Source: Anaspis maculata
Taxonomy: Eukaryota > Arthropoda > Insecta > Coleoptera > Scraptiidae
NCBI GenBank assembly: GCA_949128115.1
Contig: OX421966.1
Coordinates: 5,208,001-5,272,000, forward strand
DNA length: 64,000 bases
Direction of reading: 5' to 3'
The position numbers were made by a program, and so were the translations under genes. The notes beneath the pieces are model-generated. The model did no database searches. It worked only from the letters and a program-made list of their open reading frames with translations, and was not told the origin of the DNA. How positions within the stretch are numbered: position 1 is the stretch's first letter; every line of letters starts with the position of its first letter. Below are positions 23,601 through 34,031 of the stretch, in pieces.

Positions 23601-24250
23601 AGGGGCCCCCAGTCGCCCCCTAATGGACAAATTTTTGAGTGCTGCGGGTCAAATCACTTGAAATTCTACGTAGTTTGCATATGCCAAATTTCATTGCAGT
23701 ATCACAGAATGCAGAATCAGGGTCATTTTGCTAGCGTACCGCTGCAACTAATTGAAAATCTGCAAAACTTAAAATTGGCTGTAGCCGTTAATCAAAAGTT
23801 GTCGAGGATTATTCCACCAGAAAATGATAAAAGGGCTTTGTCCCCATGAGATAAATATTGCGGTTTTAAATAAATCACAGAAATAAAGAAGTTGTGTTTT
23901 CAAATTCAAAGTCTTAAATCTCGAAGAGTGGTCAAGAAGGAATTTTTTTACTATTTTTCTAGAGTTCTCTGGAAGGTCCGCTACAACGTACTGGAGAGTT
24001 TATGCGCCATTTCTGGGACACCCTGTATATCTTTATTGTGATCAGAAAAAAAGTAATAAAATATAGGGTGTTGCATTTGAAATGAAAAAGTTACATGTCA
24101 CACCCTGTATACGGTTACCAATTGAAAACTTTTAGATGACCGGTTCAAGATCCCTGGAAAAAATCGCTGGGAAAAAGTTTTTAGTTTTTCAAAATATCTC
24201 AAAGGGGAATCTCCTAGAGGGGAGGTAAATTTTATAGTGAACAGCCTGTA
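20676..24250. mobile_element. 3.6-kb nested inverted-repeat element
   Basis: The outer arms (about 20,676-20,900 and 24,045-24,250) are complementary, starting TACAGGGTGTTCACGATAAA. A second matched pair carries tacagggtgtcccagaaatg and cgcataaactctccagtacg (21,195-21,240 against 23,975-24,025). Inside lies a separate palindrome (22,290-23,715). The remaining piece, 21,250-22,290, is unmatched and holds nothing I recognise. Confidence 0.85.
22290..23715. repeat. Near-complete palindrome, ~690-bp arms
   Basis: Arms run from gcagcggtacgc at 22,298 to gcgtaccgctgc at ~23,735, with a centre near 23,010 and a loop of only ~65 bp. Complementary landmarks are ggcatatgcaaactac, gtccattagggggcgactgg, ctaccgtacag and cactccgcccaagagcaccg. 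Because of the symmetry the same short peptide start (MSIHTTPPKSTG) is readable on both strands near the centre, which is not evidence of a gene. Confidence 0.9.
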
Positions 24251-24503
24251 CAGTACAGGCGAGGGTACAATTACAGTTAGATTAGAGATTAGAGAGGTAT
24301 AACCTATTCAAGTATTATTACAGATTAGTGATATTGTATGACACCAAACAAAACAAGTAGAAAAACAACCGCAATAACAACAGCATAAATCTAAAAACTG
24401 CAACTCAAAATTTTGACGACTGTCATTCTAATGCTTCGAGCGACACCTAGGAGCAATGTTCCAAACTATTTCTTATTCTTATTTGTATTTCTGGAGTATA
24501 AAT

Positions 24504-24632
24504 GGGTAGTATTAATAAAAAATAAGCATAAGCATTCGCTTAGATTTTCGAGGAGTTGCTAAGCAGACTTTCCCTAGCAACGCCTATAAAATCCAAGCAA
24601 ATGCTTATGCTTATTCTTTATTAATACTACCC
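24504..24632. mobile_element. 129-bp palindromic MITE
   Basis: Ends GGGTAGTATTAATAAA and its complement. The arms of ~45 bp include aataagcataagcatt against aatgcttatgcttatt. Flanked by AAT on both sides, a possible 3-bp target duplication. Confidence 0.8.
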
Positions 24633-24871
24633 AATGAGCAGTTGCCGTTCTCATTTTTATTCTTATCGTTATTTTTATTTTTATTCTTATTTTCTACGAG
24701 TATAAATCCACCCTAAGTTCATTTCGAAACATCTCTCAGACATCACATTGCATAATATCGCGGATGACATCATATAGATGTGGAAGTAACGTTCATTGTG
24801 ATGTTATTTTGTGACATGATTGAGATCATCTCATTTATGAAACATGACATGCTATGCTATATGATGAGTGG

Positions 24872-25180
24872 GGTGTGGGGGGTGGTTCATTATTTACCCT
24901 GAACCAAAATGGATAATTGTGTTTGATATGGTGATTTCAATAAGATAAATGAGTCCAGAGACCTCGAAAACATAACTTATTCATACATGCTTTTTTGTAA
25001 TTTATTAAATTTCCACGGGAGAACAGGGTGGTCCATTTACCCTGGCCCAAAATGGATAATTTTGTTCGATATGGTAATTCCGATGAGAGAAATGAGTCCA
25101 GCGACCTCGAAAACATATAAATTGATACCTTACTCGAACACCTTATTCATACATGCTTTTTGTCATTTATTGGCGGCCAT
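24872..25180. repeat. Two direct copies of a ~150-bp repeat
   Basis: Copies at ~24,880-25,010 and ~25,026-25,175 share ccaaaatggataatt, gatatggt, aatgagtccag, gacctcgaaaacata and ttattcatacatgctttt. The second begins with acagggtggtcca. Confidence 0.75.
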
Positions 25181-25489
25181 TTTGAAAAAAAGCTACTATT
25201 CGCATTTTTTATGAAATTAGGATTCACCAGTGTATTCAGCATGTTCAATTCACTTGAATTCGACATTTTCCATGTCAGTTTGGCGCATGTAGATTTTTTC
25301 CTAAATAAGAGAAAGCAACCCCTCTCCCCCCCCCTATATCTCGGCTCCCCCCGAAGGGATTTTCAAGAACTACGGATCAAATCGCTTAGAATTCTTCAAA
25401 GATCACGTGTACCAAATCTGTTGCTTGTATCATAAAGTCCTAGTTTCTTACATTCAAATGTGAAACTCAGCAATAGTTTCGCGACGCCG

Positions 25490-26060
25490 CCGTACATTCA
25501 AATGTTATTATTGTAATTGTTTATCGTTATTTCGGCAAGCTTTTTCTTGGTTCGTGTACCAAGATCATGAGTTACTCATATTTGAGTTGAAATTTTCTCG
25601 TCAAGCATTCCATACCGTTCAGAGAAGAAGATTCCAAGCCCCAGCAAACAACGAATAATCATTTGCGGCCGAGCCGCAGCTTCGGAGTTATTTTCAAAAA
25701 TTCATAAGTACTGACCCGTACCTCGCACCGATGTGGAATTTTTCTTAAAACGAAGTTCAAATCCTCCTCTAAATATAACTCCGCATATGTATTAATGTAA
25801 AATGAAAAGAACGGGTACTTGATCGCATGTGATAACTTTCGAGATCAGGCCGGCTTCTGAAATGCAGCATTCAACGGCAATGCCGCGTCACACTAATTTG
25901 TTATTATTGTGATTGTTTATCATTATTTCGTCGAGATTTTTCTTGGTTCGGGATACAAGGTCATGAGCTACCCATTGGAGTGAATTTTTTTTTTGCAAAA
26001 ACCTCTCCGTCTAGGACTATATGCTGTGACGGACGGACAGACGGACAAAGCGAGAACAAA
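25490..26060. repeat. Two direct copies of a ~130-bp repeat with a gacggac tract
   Basis: The phrases gttattattgt, attgtttatc, tttttcttggttcg and atcatgagttac at ~25,505 recur at ~25,900 in slightly changed form. The second copy is followed by tgacggacggacagacggac. No coding signal. Confidence 0.65.
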
Positions 26061-26104
26061 AGCGTCTTCCCGTTTGGAGAAGTGCGCTAAAAATTGACAA
26101 TAGG

Positions 26105-26412
26105 TAAAACCATTGTATAACTACTCCTAGTAGGCCAGCCTCCGTTCAAATTGTGCAATTTGCGGAAAGCACGGGCAGGTGGCGTGCTCAGCATTTGTCG
26201 TTTGGTCGCTCAAATTAGTTATAAATCACGCTGTCTTCAAATTTCAACGTGGCGCCCAACTTACTGATAGATGTTGATGGTTTGGTACAGAAATTTTAAT
26301 TTTTCTCATATACGCTGATGATTTCTTGCGAGCTAATTGCTCTAGGCGACATCTAGCGACAAAATCCCAAATTCGAGGTTGACCTACTAGTAATAGTTAT
26401 ACAATGGTAAAA
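26105..26412. mobile_element. MITE with CCATTGTATAACTA ends and TAAAA target duplication
   Basis: Element 26,110-26,407: the left end CCATTGTATAACTACT and the right end are complementary for ~28 bp, including the CTAGTAGG block. TAAAA occurs directly before (26,105-26,109) and after (26,408-26,412). No coding content. Confidence 0.8.
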
Positions 26413-26959
26413 CCATTCAGAAGGGTGCGAAAAGTGTATAAAATGTGACCGTTAAACGTACCTACCGTAACCAAGAAAAGTGCTATTCTGTAAAAAAAAA
26501 AAACATTGCATAAACGCTGTTATGTAAAAATTTATGTCGGCCATTGGCTGTTGCCTAGGTTATAACAACGTACCTAACAGAGCGAGTAACAGAGCCTTTA
26601 TGGAATGTAATTTTTTAGAGAATCGCATCATAATCGCAAACATTCGAGCTAGATTTAAAATTTCGAAATTAAAAAAAAGCCATGAGTACTTACAACTGCA
26701 ACGACGCATGCACAAATTAAAAAAACGTACATTCCCGGCCACGCAAACATATCGAATAGTAAAAGAAGTGGCGGCCCCGGGACGTGCAATTTTCCGCTTT
26801 TTCTTATCGCGACAAAAAGCGTTCAATAAAACGGACATGATTTCAGATAAACTGTGTTGTTATTCTCACATTTTCATACAATGTACGTATATTTTAATAT
26901 AAAAAACCTTACATACTAAACTTTGTAAATCTACGAATGGAAAATGAAGACGAAAAAAA
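26408..26959. other. 3' flank of SNU13 with an unrecognised open frame
   Basis: A plus-strand frame of 122 codons opens at 26,534 (MSAIGCC, rich in Arg and Lys), but neither composition nor any motif points to a real protein, and it overlaps the expected SNU13 3'UTR on the other strand. An ATTAAA-type poly(A) signal for SNU13 can be read on the minus strand at ~26,895. Confidence 0.35.
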
Positions 26960-27340
26960 TTAAATCAACAATTTTTCAATGTCCTGCTGGACCTGCGTGA
27001 TCTGGCTCTTGAGCTGCGAGCCCTCGTTGGCCGTGACGCTGCACGCGATCACCGGCCTCGAGACGCCGCAGGCCCTGCCCAACGCCTGTTTCGACTTGAC
27101 GAAAACGTACGGCACGTTCTTGTCTTCGCACAGCAACGGCAGATGGAGCAGGATCTCGAGCGGCTCGGAATCGGCGGCCATCACTATGAACTCGGCGATG
27201 CCCCTGTTGAGCGTCTTGGTCACCTCGTTGGCCCCCTTCCGCAGCTGCTTGTAGTTCATCGCCTGCTGGATCAGGTTCAGGAGTTTGGTGGTCAGCGTGG
27301 CTTCGGCCAGGGGGTACGCCCTCGAGTTCACTTCTTCCGC
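26960..27340 (-). CDS. SNU13: SNU13 main exon (15.5K / NHP2-like protein 1)
   Basis: SNU13 is the L7Ae-family RNA-binding protein that grips the kink-turn of U4 snRNA in the spliceosomal tri-snRNP and of box C/D snoRNAs. The exon encodes residues 2-127, [16 protein letters not shown] to QQDIEKLLI, then TAA at 26,960-26,962. Family hallmarks are all present and almost unchanged: [16 protein letters not shown], the RNA-contact segment, then [30 protein letters not shown] and [14 protein letters not shown]. The acceptor attttcag|GCG at 27,340 sets the start, and the ATG comes from the separate exon at 27,482-27,484. Total 127 residues against 128 in humans. Drosophila calls this gene hoip. Confidence 0.97.
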   Translation of the reverse strand, partial: AEEVNSRAYPLAEATLTTKLLNLIQQAMNYKQLRKGANEVTKTLNRGIAEFIVMAADSEPLEILLHLPLLCEDKNVPYVFVKSKQALGRACGVSRPVIACSVTANEGSQLKSQITQVQQDIEKLLI

Positions 27341-27481
27341 CTGAAAATTTCATTTGTAAGTCTACGAGTTTCACGTGGGGCAAGACCAAGGGCCCAAGGG
27401 ACAGGTAAATACAAAAACGTGAGCAGCACGTGTTTGTGCAACGCATTTAGAGGTTATGATAATAAAATTAAAAAAACTCAC

Positions 27482-27484
27482 CAT
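27482..27484 (-). CDS. SNU13: SNU13 start-codon exon (ATG only)
   Basis: On the minus strand ggaataATG|gtgagt places the start codon at the very end of exon 1, so the coding part of this exon is three bases. Joining to GCG GAA GAA gives [12 protein letters not shown], the expected N-terminus. A at -3, and G at +4 supplied across the splice. The intron is 141 bp (27,341-27,481). The 5' end of the exon is not determined. Confidence 0.88.
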
Positions 27485-27892
27485 TATTCCAAAGAGTTGA
27501 ATGTTAACTGATCGGTTTATACTTTAACTTGTTGATTTGCAGGTTTCTTGTGGTTATATTAACTGTTTATTTGCAAAAGCCGCGGTTTGTAGCGACTAAC
27601 CTCACTTTGACGCGTCTGTCACACGTAAAGATCACTGGTAGAGTGGGCAACTGCAAAATCTGCGTTGCCGACTGCCGTGACGTAAGCAGTGCCGCCAATG
27701 TTGCAAAGCAGTATTCCACCACCGAGCGCAACAAAATCTTAATTATCTCAGCAAAGAATGCTGCAAGCAAGCTGATTATACTTGAATGGAGCCAGAAAAG
27801 AATTTTTGAGCACAATAAATATAGCGCTGCTCGAGAATTAGGTAAAAAACGTGAATAGTGGAAAATTACTTTTGACACTGTTGACAGGTGAC

Positions 27893-27950
27893 AGCCTGAT
27901 GTCACGAATTGGTGACGGGCAGTTACCGCGACAGCCTATAAGCGCGACAG
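27893..27950 (-). promoter_or_regulatory. Upstream motif shared with ATR (SNU13 side)
   Basis: Read on the minus strand: CTGTCGCGCTT, a 6-bp spacer, TGTCGCGG, TAACTGCCCGT. The same words in the same order lie upstream of ATR at 33,805-33,860. Here the motif is about 410-470 bp before the SNU13 ATG. The rest of 27,485-28,130 shows no ORF I trust. Confidence 0.5.
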
Positions 27951-28130
27951 ACCCCAACCGCTACACGTGGCAACGCTGCACGGCTGTCAAAAATCAAAAT
28001 GTCACATCTTGGCGACATAAGAGCGAAATGTGGACCTGCCATTCTGATTCCCCCTACACCCTTTTGACCATTCGGCAATGCCGCATCGAAGTGTCAAAAT
28101 GCACGTGCTCCACAACAATAAGTGTAATTT

Positions 28131-28733
28131 TATGTTGGTGTCTATTGTTATCGAACATCGAACAAGTAGAGCACTACAAATATCTAGGAACAATAATTGA
28201 AGGGAACGGAAGACAGGACAGAGAAGTGAGTGAAAGAATTGCTATGGTGCGAAGAATATACAACTCCCATGGTCCATGAGAAAAACATTTTTCGGGAAGA
28301 GAGAAGTTACAAAGGAAATAAAGGTTGAGGTAGTGAAGAAGGTGGTGACTCCAACTCTGATTTTTAGATTAGATTAGATTAGAGGTTTATTTCCAACAGG
28401 CCTGAAGCCCAAATATTTTATGGGAGCGACTCGTGGACCCTGACAAGAAAGTACGAGAGTCGAGTGAACGCTGCAGAGACGAGATCCCTACGAAAAATAG
28501 AGGGGTAGACAAAAAGGGACAGAATCGGGAACAAGATTTTCAAAGAGCAGTAGTTGAAGACGAAACCCAGGAGAGTGTATGAGGCGAGAGCACAGGGAAG
28601 AACTAGAAGAGGCAGACCAAGAAAAACCTGGCGGGAAGAGGTGAGGCATGCAGCGGAGGAGAAGGACATCAGCAGGTGGGAGATCGATGCGTTGATCCAG
28701 AACAGGATGGAATGGAGGAACAGAACAAGCTGA
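28131..28733 (+). pseudogene. Non-LTR retrotransposon ORF2 C-terminal remnant, split by an insertion
   Basis: Plus-strand translation reads IEQVEHYKYLGTIIEGNG, then EVSERIAMVRRIYN, KREVTKEIKVEVVKKVVTPTL, and after an interruption WTLTRKYESRVNAAETRSLR, RRGRPRKTWREEVRHAAEE, and EWRNRTS-stop. This order (YLGSxI, WTLTKREESRINAAEMR, GRPRKTW, EWR) is the C-terminal end of RTE-like endonuclease/reverse transcriptases. It carries a stop after RRIYNSHGP and others later. About 65 bp at 28,362-28,427 (attagattagatta, then ggtttatttccaacagg) is foreign to the ORF. The element is dead. Confidence 0.88.
28362..28427. mobile_element. Short insertion in the non-LTR remnant
   Basis: Begins with tandem attag words and continues ggtttatttccaacaggcc. 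It separates two parts of one former ORF. It looks like the 3' tip of another retroelement (simple-repeat tail), but its family is not identified. Confidence 0.5.
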
Positions 28734-30312
28734 ATTCGGGCCCTTTAGTCTTACATCGAACGGTAGGAAGACTCCGGATTAAGAAAGTAAAAGTAAGTGC
28801 CTTGTGATTAGGTCTAAACAGCTATGCATGACAGAATAATTAATCTTTTTTTTCGTTACAGCAGTACGAATTATACTACCTAATTGCTGTTTCAAATGAA
28901 GGATATTTGTGAGATCCACGAAACCAACAGGAAGAGCCAAGGATGTCAGTACATATGAAAGGAATCGGTAGGTAAAGTCATTCTTTGCGTAAGATTTATA
29001 CTAACTTACAGTCTACACACACCTGTGTAAGGATTATTTAATGTATCAAGCGTTGAAGTAAATTTCCTCTCATAGTAAGCCTGGTCGCTAAGCCATGTTT
29101 TCTTACTAAATTTCCAAGAATCATAGGTGACTCGAGGCGAAATTCACTTGAAGGCTCTATATACTGCAAGTGTTAGCTTTCCTCAAGTCCAAGTCCTAAT
29201 GACAAGGCTATATTAATCTTGTAAGTTATTACATCACTTTTTGGAATCAACTTCTCCGCATTTATGCATCATATTCCACTCTTTGCTCAAGTCTCATGTC
29301 TGATGTGATCACTGATATTCATCAACTCCCAGAATAATAATATAGCTACCATGCATCGTACGCAAAATAAACGAGGACCGTGTTTCACGCGGAGTGTACT
29401 GATTTGATGAATTTTGGCCTTCTGTCACTGACACCAAACCAAAATTTATCAAATCAGTACACTCCGCGCGAATCACTGTCGAGTATAATTATTGTAATTG
29501 TAATGCAGTGTTTTCTTTTGTTACAGTAGGAGACCATGGTGGCCATGAGGTAACCATCACACACCTTACCAGAATTCCACAGAACTGTAGACAACATTCT
29601 CAAAGCTTGCCTCATCAAGTCATCACTCCCAGCAGTGTTAACCGACAATAGCAGCTCATTTGGATCATTGGATCCAGACCCAGAAATAATTATAACATCA
29701 TCATTGATCTCGCTCTGTCTCGTGTTTTATGAAGAGTGCCACCTCCTCGTCAACATCTTCACGCCGTTTCCACCACTTACTTTTATTTACTCTTTTATTC
29801 TAGTCTTATCACATTTTTAAGTACTATTACATATTCTATATTGTATTTCTTAGAATTTACATTCCTTTGAAAAAGACCTGTCAACGAGGTTGAAAGTTGA
29901 AACGTTGGTTGCCAATATACACGTTTTTTTGAAACTGAAATTGTCTATCATTCCCAAGATTTGAAGAAAAATACTGTAAGCAAACAGACGGGAATCAGGA
30001 TCACTGTCAATGTCAGGTTCCTCAATGCTTATTTAAGAGTGCTAGAAAAAAGTTGTTTGTGTTTTAGAAACAAATATATGTGGGGTGTTGGGTGGGTGTT
30101 GGTCAAAGGGTGTTGGATTGGCGTACAAACCAAGAGGATGCATTAGATTTTGTCAGTGGTTTCACCTGTCAGTTCTTCACTTGTCTGTGGGGACCAACCA
30201 GAGAGACGGAGAGGGCGGTGAAAAACAATAGGAAGATTTTGAAAAACATAGAAAATCAACTTCTATTTATATTTGAAAAAAGAAATGATGAAATAAAGCC
30301 GATGAACCCAAG
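28734..30312. other. Spacer, one 81-bp hairpin
   Basis: Holds a 30-bp-arm hairpin at 29,388-29,468 (arms cgcggagtgtactgatttga and on to ttttgg, loop of 21 bp). Near 29,890 the words gaggttgaaagttgaaacg followed by ttggttgc resemble the tail of some Penelope-like or other retroelements, which I cannot confirm. Otherwise nothing recognised. Confidence 0.5.
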
Positions 30313-30745
30313 CAGGGGTGGATGGGCCAAGGGGGTAAAAGGGAATTTATCCCCTGGGCCGGTGAGATCTATAAAATTTGGGCCGGTAGGATAAAACCAA
30401 TACTTTTATTCAACAGTGGAAGTTTTGGGAAGAAAGATCTAGCCCGGGAAAATCAACAAGTTTCCAACGCAGTGCACTCAGCGTCACCTCATGTAGGTAC
30501 TAATATAACTTTACAACTTGTTTTCTCAACTTCACAGGGGCCACTCGACAATGGGCATTTTCATTCCATTCTCTTCAGTGAACACACCGCTTGCAATTTT
30601 CCCGAAAGAGACCCAGAAATGTATTGAACTACGTTATTCAGACTCGCAGAATACTCGCCGTAATCAGGCCGCAAGACCACAGTTCTGTACACCGACAGTC
30701 CGACACTGCTTGTCGGTATCGGTAGCTAGAAATAAGTAACGATGC

Positions 30746-30930
30746 GTGCTTTCCACCTAGCCCCAAGTTCGGTACACCTGCCATTTACGCATGTGCGAGT
30801 TCCAAACGGTGCTTTCCATCTACGTGTTCCTACTCGGTTCTGCGCCGTTCATTGGATCACCTAAAATTTTGTGCCACACTATGGAACATGTGCCGTCTGG
30901 TGGTATTTGTACCGTCTAGGTGGAAAGCAC
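30746..30930. mobile_element. 185-bp MITE, GTGCTTTCCACCTAG ends
   Basis: Perfect 15-bp terminal inverted repeats, GTGCTTTCCACCTAG and its complement. A third gtgctttccatctacgtg copy lies inside (~30,810). No coding content. Confidence 0.8.
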
Positions 30931-31737
30931 CCAGTGTTGTTTATTTCCCATCCTAGCTACCTCGGAGCCCCGTTATTGGATACCAATAGGAAAGCGAGCT
31001 TTCTGAGGCTCATTATCGATTTGAAGAACATGGGTATAGTCGAGTAGTAGAGTTCAAAAAAGTTATAGATAGATGGATAGGTGAGACTTACTAGTTTAAA
31101 ATGTGGGATGTATAAGAAGTGAATAAGGCATGGACTATTTACTGAGTTTTAAAACGTCACAGGACTTTTTCGAAACTTCTTTTTGTGCAGTGAGGAGTAG
31201 GGACAGCTTCAACAATAACAACCCTGATGCGCAATAATTACTCGCGCCTATTAGGGTCTGCAGTCTGCTAATTCGCCACTGAATCTCCACCTCCAATGGG
31301 AACTGCCTGGATGATATGGAAGAAGCAGCACTGTGCTGAATGCCGCCTGAAAATAAAGTCAATTTATTATTATCAGTGTTTATGTAGAGAACGTAGTTCT
31401 AGATATCTTGCGGACTCTATGCTTGCGGGAAGATTGTAAGCGATGTTCACTGAAGAGAATGATGACCAAGCTGTCAAGCGCGGCAATACCAAAGAGAATG
31501 GAATGAAAATGCCCATACTGTCGAGTGGCCCCTGTGAGGTTGAAAAAACGTACTTAGATGGACAATATGTTATAAAGTTGGAATGCATGAGGTGCTGCTG
31601 AGTGCACTGCGTTGGAAACTTGTTCATTCCCAGATCTTTCTTCTCAAAACTTTCATATATTGTAGAATAAAAGTGTTGGTCTTTAGAAATTCATCTGCCA
31701 TCGCGCAACAGTGGGTGTAAAATTCTAAGAATTATCA

Positions 31738-31955
31738 ATAAAAGGTAGTCTTCTCACAAAACGTTTCAAGAAATTCCTTACTGCAGTTTCGGGAGCGTAA
31801 GGGATAAATTATATGTCAAATATTCACTCCTACTCCTTCACCAAAATATTTCACAAGCTTTTACTATTTCACCTCTAACGACGGGAGACTAAAGGCTCCC
31901 GAAACTGCAGTAATAAATGTTTATAAACGTTTTGTGGGAAGACTCTGCCTTTTAT
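31738..31955. repeat. Nested hairpin, ~55-bp arms
   Basis: The arm with gtcttctcacaaaacgttt and ctgcagtttcgggag pairs with ctcccgaaactgcag and aaacgttttgtgggaagac. The loop is about 90 bp. Confidence 0.8.
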
Positions 31956-32049
31956 TTATCATTTTCAAAAGTGTTTTTTCATCCTACCGGCCCTTTCACA
32001 AATCTCACCAGCCCAGAGGGAAAAAAAGGCCTGGGCCCATCCACCCCCG

Positions 32050-33780
32050 AATCCAAAGTCTCGTTGTTTGTATAGACGCACCAGGTGGGATTTCAAACCT
32101 CTTTTTTTCGTTATCTCTATAGATATCTCAAATAGATAAAGAACATGTAAAATTGAAAGTCTCATTGCTTGAGACAAAAATCCTGGAGTCAGACGTCAGA
32201 CCTCATAGGTGTTGGGTGAGTGCTTGAAAAGAATGATAGCTAAATGTATGGCAAAGGTATTAGGTATGGATGTAATAGGAGTATGTTGTAAAAAACAACT
32301 ATGGTGAAGGACTAAAAGCAAAAAAGTCTACAGCATTTGTGAACGTAAATATATGTATTAAAATGATGAAAAATCAGCAATTACAAAAAGACATCGAATG
32401 AGTAGGTATCTACAATAATAAAATTATTGAACTATTACCACTTAAATAACTTGAAATAAAGAAAAATTGACCTCCGGTTGCACCAAGCCTTCATAATATA
32501 TTATCGATTTACCAACTAAACCATGGGCATTTCACTGTTGTTTGACCAACAGCACTGCGAGTTTATATTAAATTTGATGATCAAATTTATGAGCTTGGTG
32601 AATCCAGGGGGAGGGGGGTGTCCGCCCGCGTGGGTATGAATTTTTTCAGCAGCTTCAGGTCTGTGCTCTGGGACCAAGAGGTGACCACCTTACTCCGGAA
32701 ATGGCTTAGCTCCTTGTTTCCCTTAAAACCTGGAGGCGAGCAGGCATCCATTGCAAAAAGTGTCTCTCCTTAGGGGCTGAAAAATACACATGAGTAGATA
32801 AATCCAAAGCCTTTCAATTATTTGATTCGAGTAATTATATTACACTGGTCCAATAATTCGACCCATCACCATTTCGTGACCGCGACTTTGTCGCCCGATA
32901 TATCTTTTGAACGAGTTGATGGATTTAAAAAATCTTATCCACCAAGTAGTGGCCGCAAAATGGTGATAAGATGTGTCAAGTTATTGGAGCAGTGTATTTG
33001 GTAGTAATAGCAGCCGGCGAGGCCTTTCTTATATATATGGATATATGGAGATATATATAATCGTAACCTCTTTTACCCATCTGGGTGTCGAGGTGTCGGA
33101 CGCACCGAGCCGCACTATGGATTTATGCTACTACCTACAATCATATCGTTTATGTGCGTGTAGGTACCCGAGTAGGTACCTATAAGAGACAGTGACGATG
33201 TCCACAATTAGGTATTTGCCTGTCGCCCTACCTGATGACCATCTTAGCCTGAAGGGACCATCTTCTGTCCTGGTCCTGGATGCAAGAGCAAGTAGGTACG
33301 ATGTGGCGACGACTTGCTCACCCTTTGAGCGAGCCTGATATGATTATCACAAGGTTCTTTGACAAGGATATTAACCAGTTCTGGAAGAAACCCAGCCTCA
33401 AGTCCCAAGGCAGGAAACATATCCTCCCCCGAAATGACTATTGTGTTTCCCCGGAGCCACTAAAAAATACACCTTTAAATCATCTACCTACATGAATTTG
33501 AATTAAATCCGATTTTACTCCAAACTATTTGTTTTACCTACCTTTATGTTTATAAACTGGCATTATCATATGGGACCCTAGTATGGGACCAAGGAGGTTA
33601 TGGGACACATGGACAACAAATCAAACAATAATAAAGCAACAAACGCAACACTGCGACACTCTGTGACTGCGACGTTGCCTAGCGCTTTTGGAGGGTGGGA
33701 GGGGGTGCTTGTAGGAAGGGGATTGCATTTTTTCAAGTTTTTAACATTTCCGTCAAACTAGGTGGCCATGTTGCCATGTT
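32050..33780. other. Spacer upstream of ATR, nothing recognised
   Basis: AT-rich DNA with short microsatellite-like runs (tatatggatatatggagata near 33,040; gtaggtac words near 33,165 and 33,290). No supported coding region. Confidence 0.5.
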
Positions 33781-33804
33781 TATTCAACCTGTCGCTCTTG
33801 TGAC

Positions 33805-33860
33805 CTGTCGCGCTTGAAATTGTCGCGCTAACTGCCCGTAATCTCACGAATTGACGCATC
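33805..33860 (+). promoter_or_regulatory. Upstream motif shared with SNU13 (ATR side)
   Basis: Reads CTGTCGCGCTT, a 5-bp spacer, TGTCGCGC, TAACTGCCCGTAAT, then ctcacgaattgacgcatca. The 11-mers CTGTCGCGCTT and TAACTGCCCGT are identical to those upstream of SNU13. It lies ~170-230 bp before the ATR ATG, within the likely promoter. Function is unknown. Confidence 0.5.
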
Positions 33861-34031
33861 AAACGTCAAAGTCGTCAAAACTTGTTTTGTCAACACGCGA
33901 CTGCCGCCAAAAATGTGAAAAGCGAATTTCCCACTGCCCTCAGGAAACAGGACAAGTCAAAAAGTAAAAAACACAACGAAAACTGGCTTTTCGCCTTATC
34001 TCAACGCTTCCGTAATCGTTTCAGGGGCGCG

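Larger units (their letters stand above)
30313..32049. mobile_element. hAT-like element with CAGGGGTGGATGGG ends
   Basis: Left CAGGGGTGGATGGGCC at 30,313 is matched by the complement ending at ~32,049. The matched arms include ccggtgagat and ggccggtaggat and continue inward, so 30,390-30,640 pairs with 31,370-31,690 (aatgggcattttcattcc, agtgcactgcgttgg). CAGGGGTGG ends are common in hAT elements. Possible 8-bp flanks aacccaag and atccaaag match only in part. A nested MITE (30,746-30,930) and a nested hairpin (31,738-31,955) sit inside. No transposase was found. Confidence 0.75.

Noticed and set aside
26534..26902. 122-codon basic open frame near SNU13
   Set aside because: No recognisable motif, low-complexity basic composition, and it overlaps the likely SNU13 3'UTR on the other strand.
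33882..34031. N-terminal extension of ATR (lysine-rich, in frame)
   Set aside because: Open but contains no ATG in frame and has an acceptor-like cgtttcag just before ATG 34,032. More likely leader sequence.
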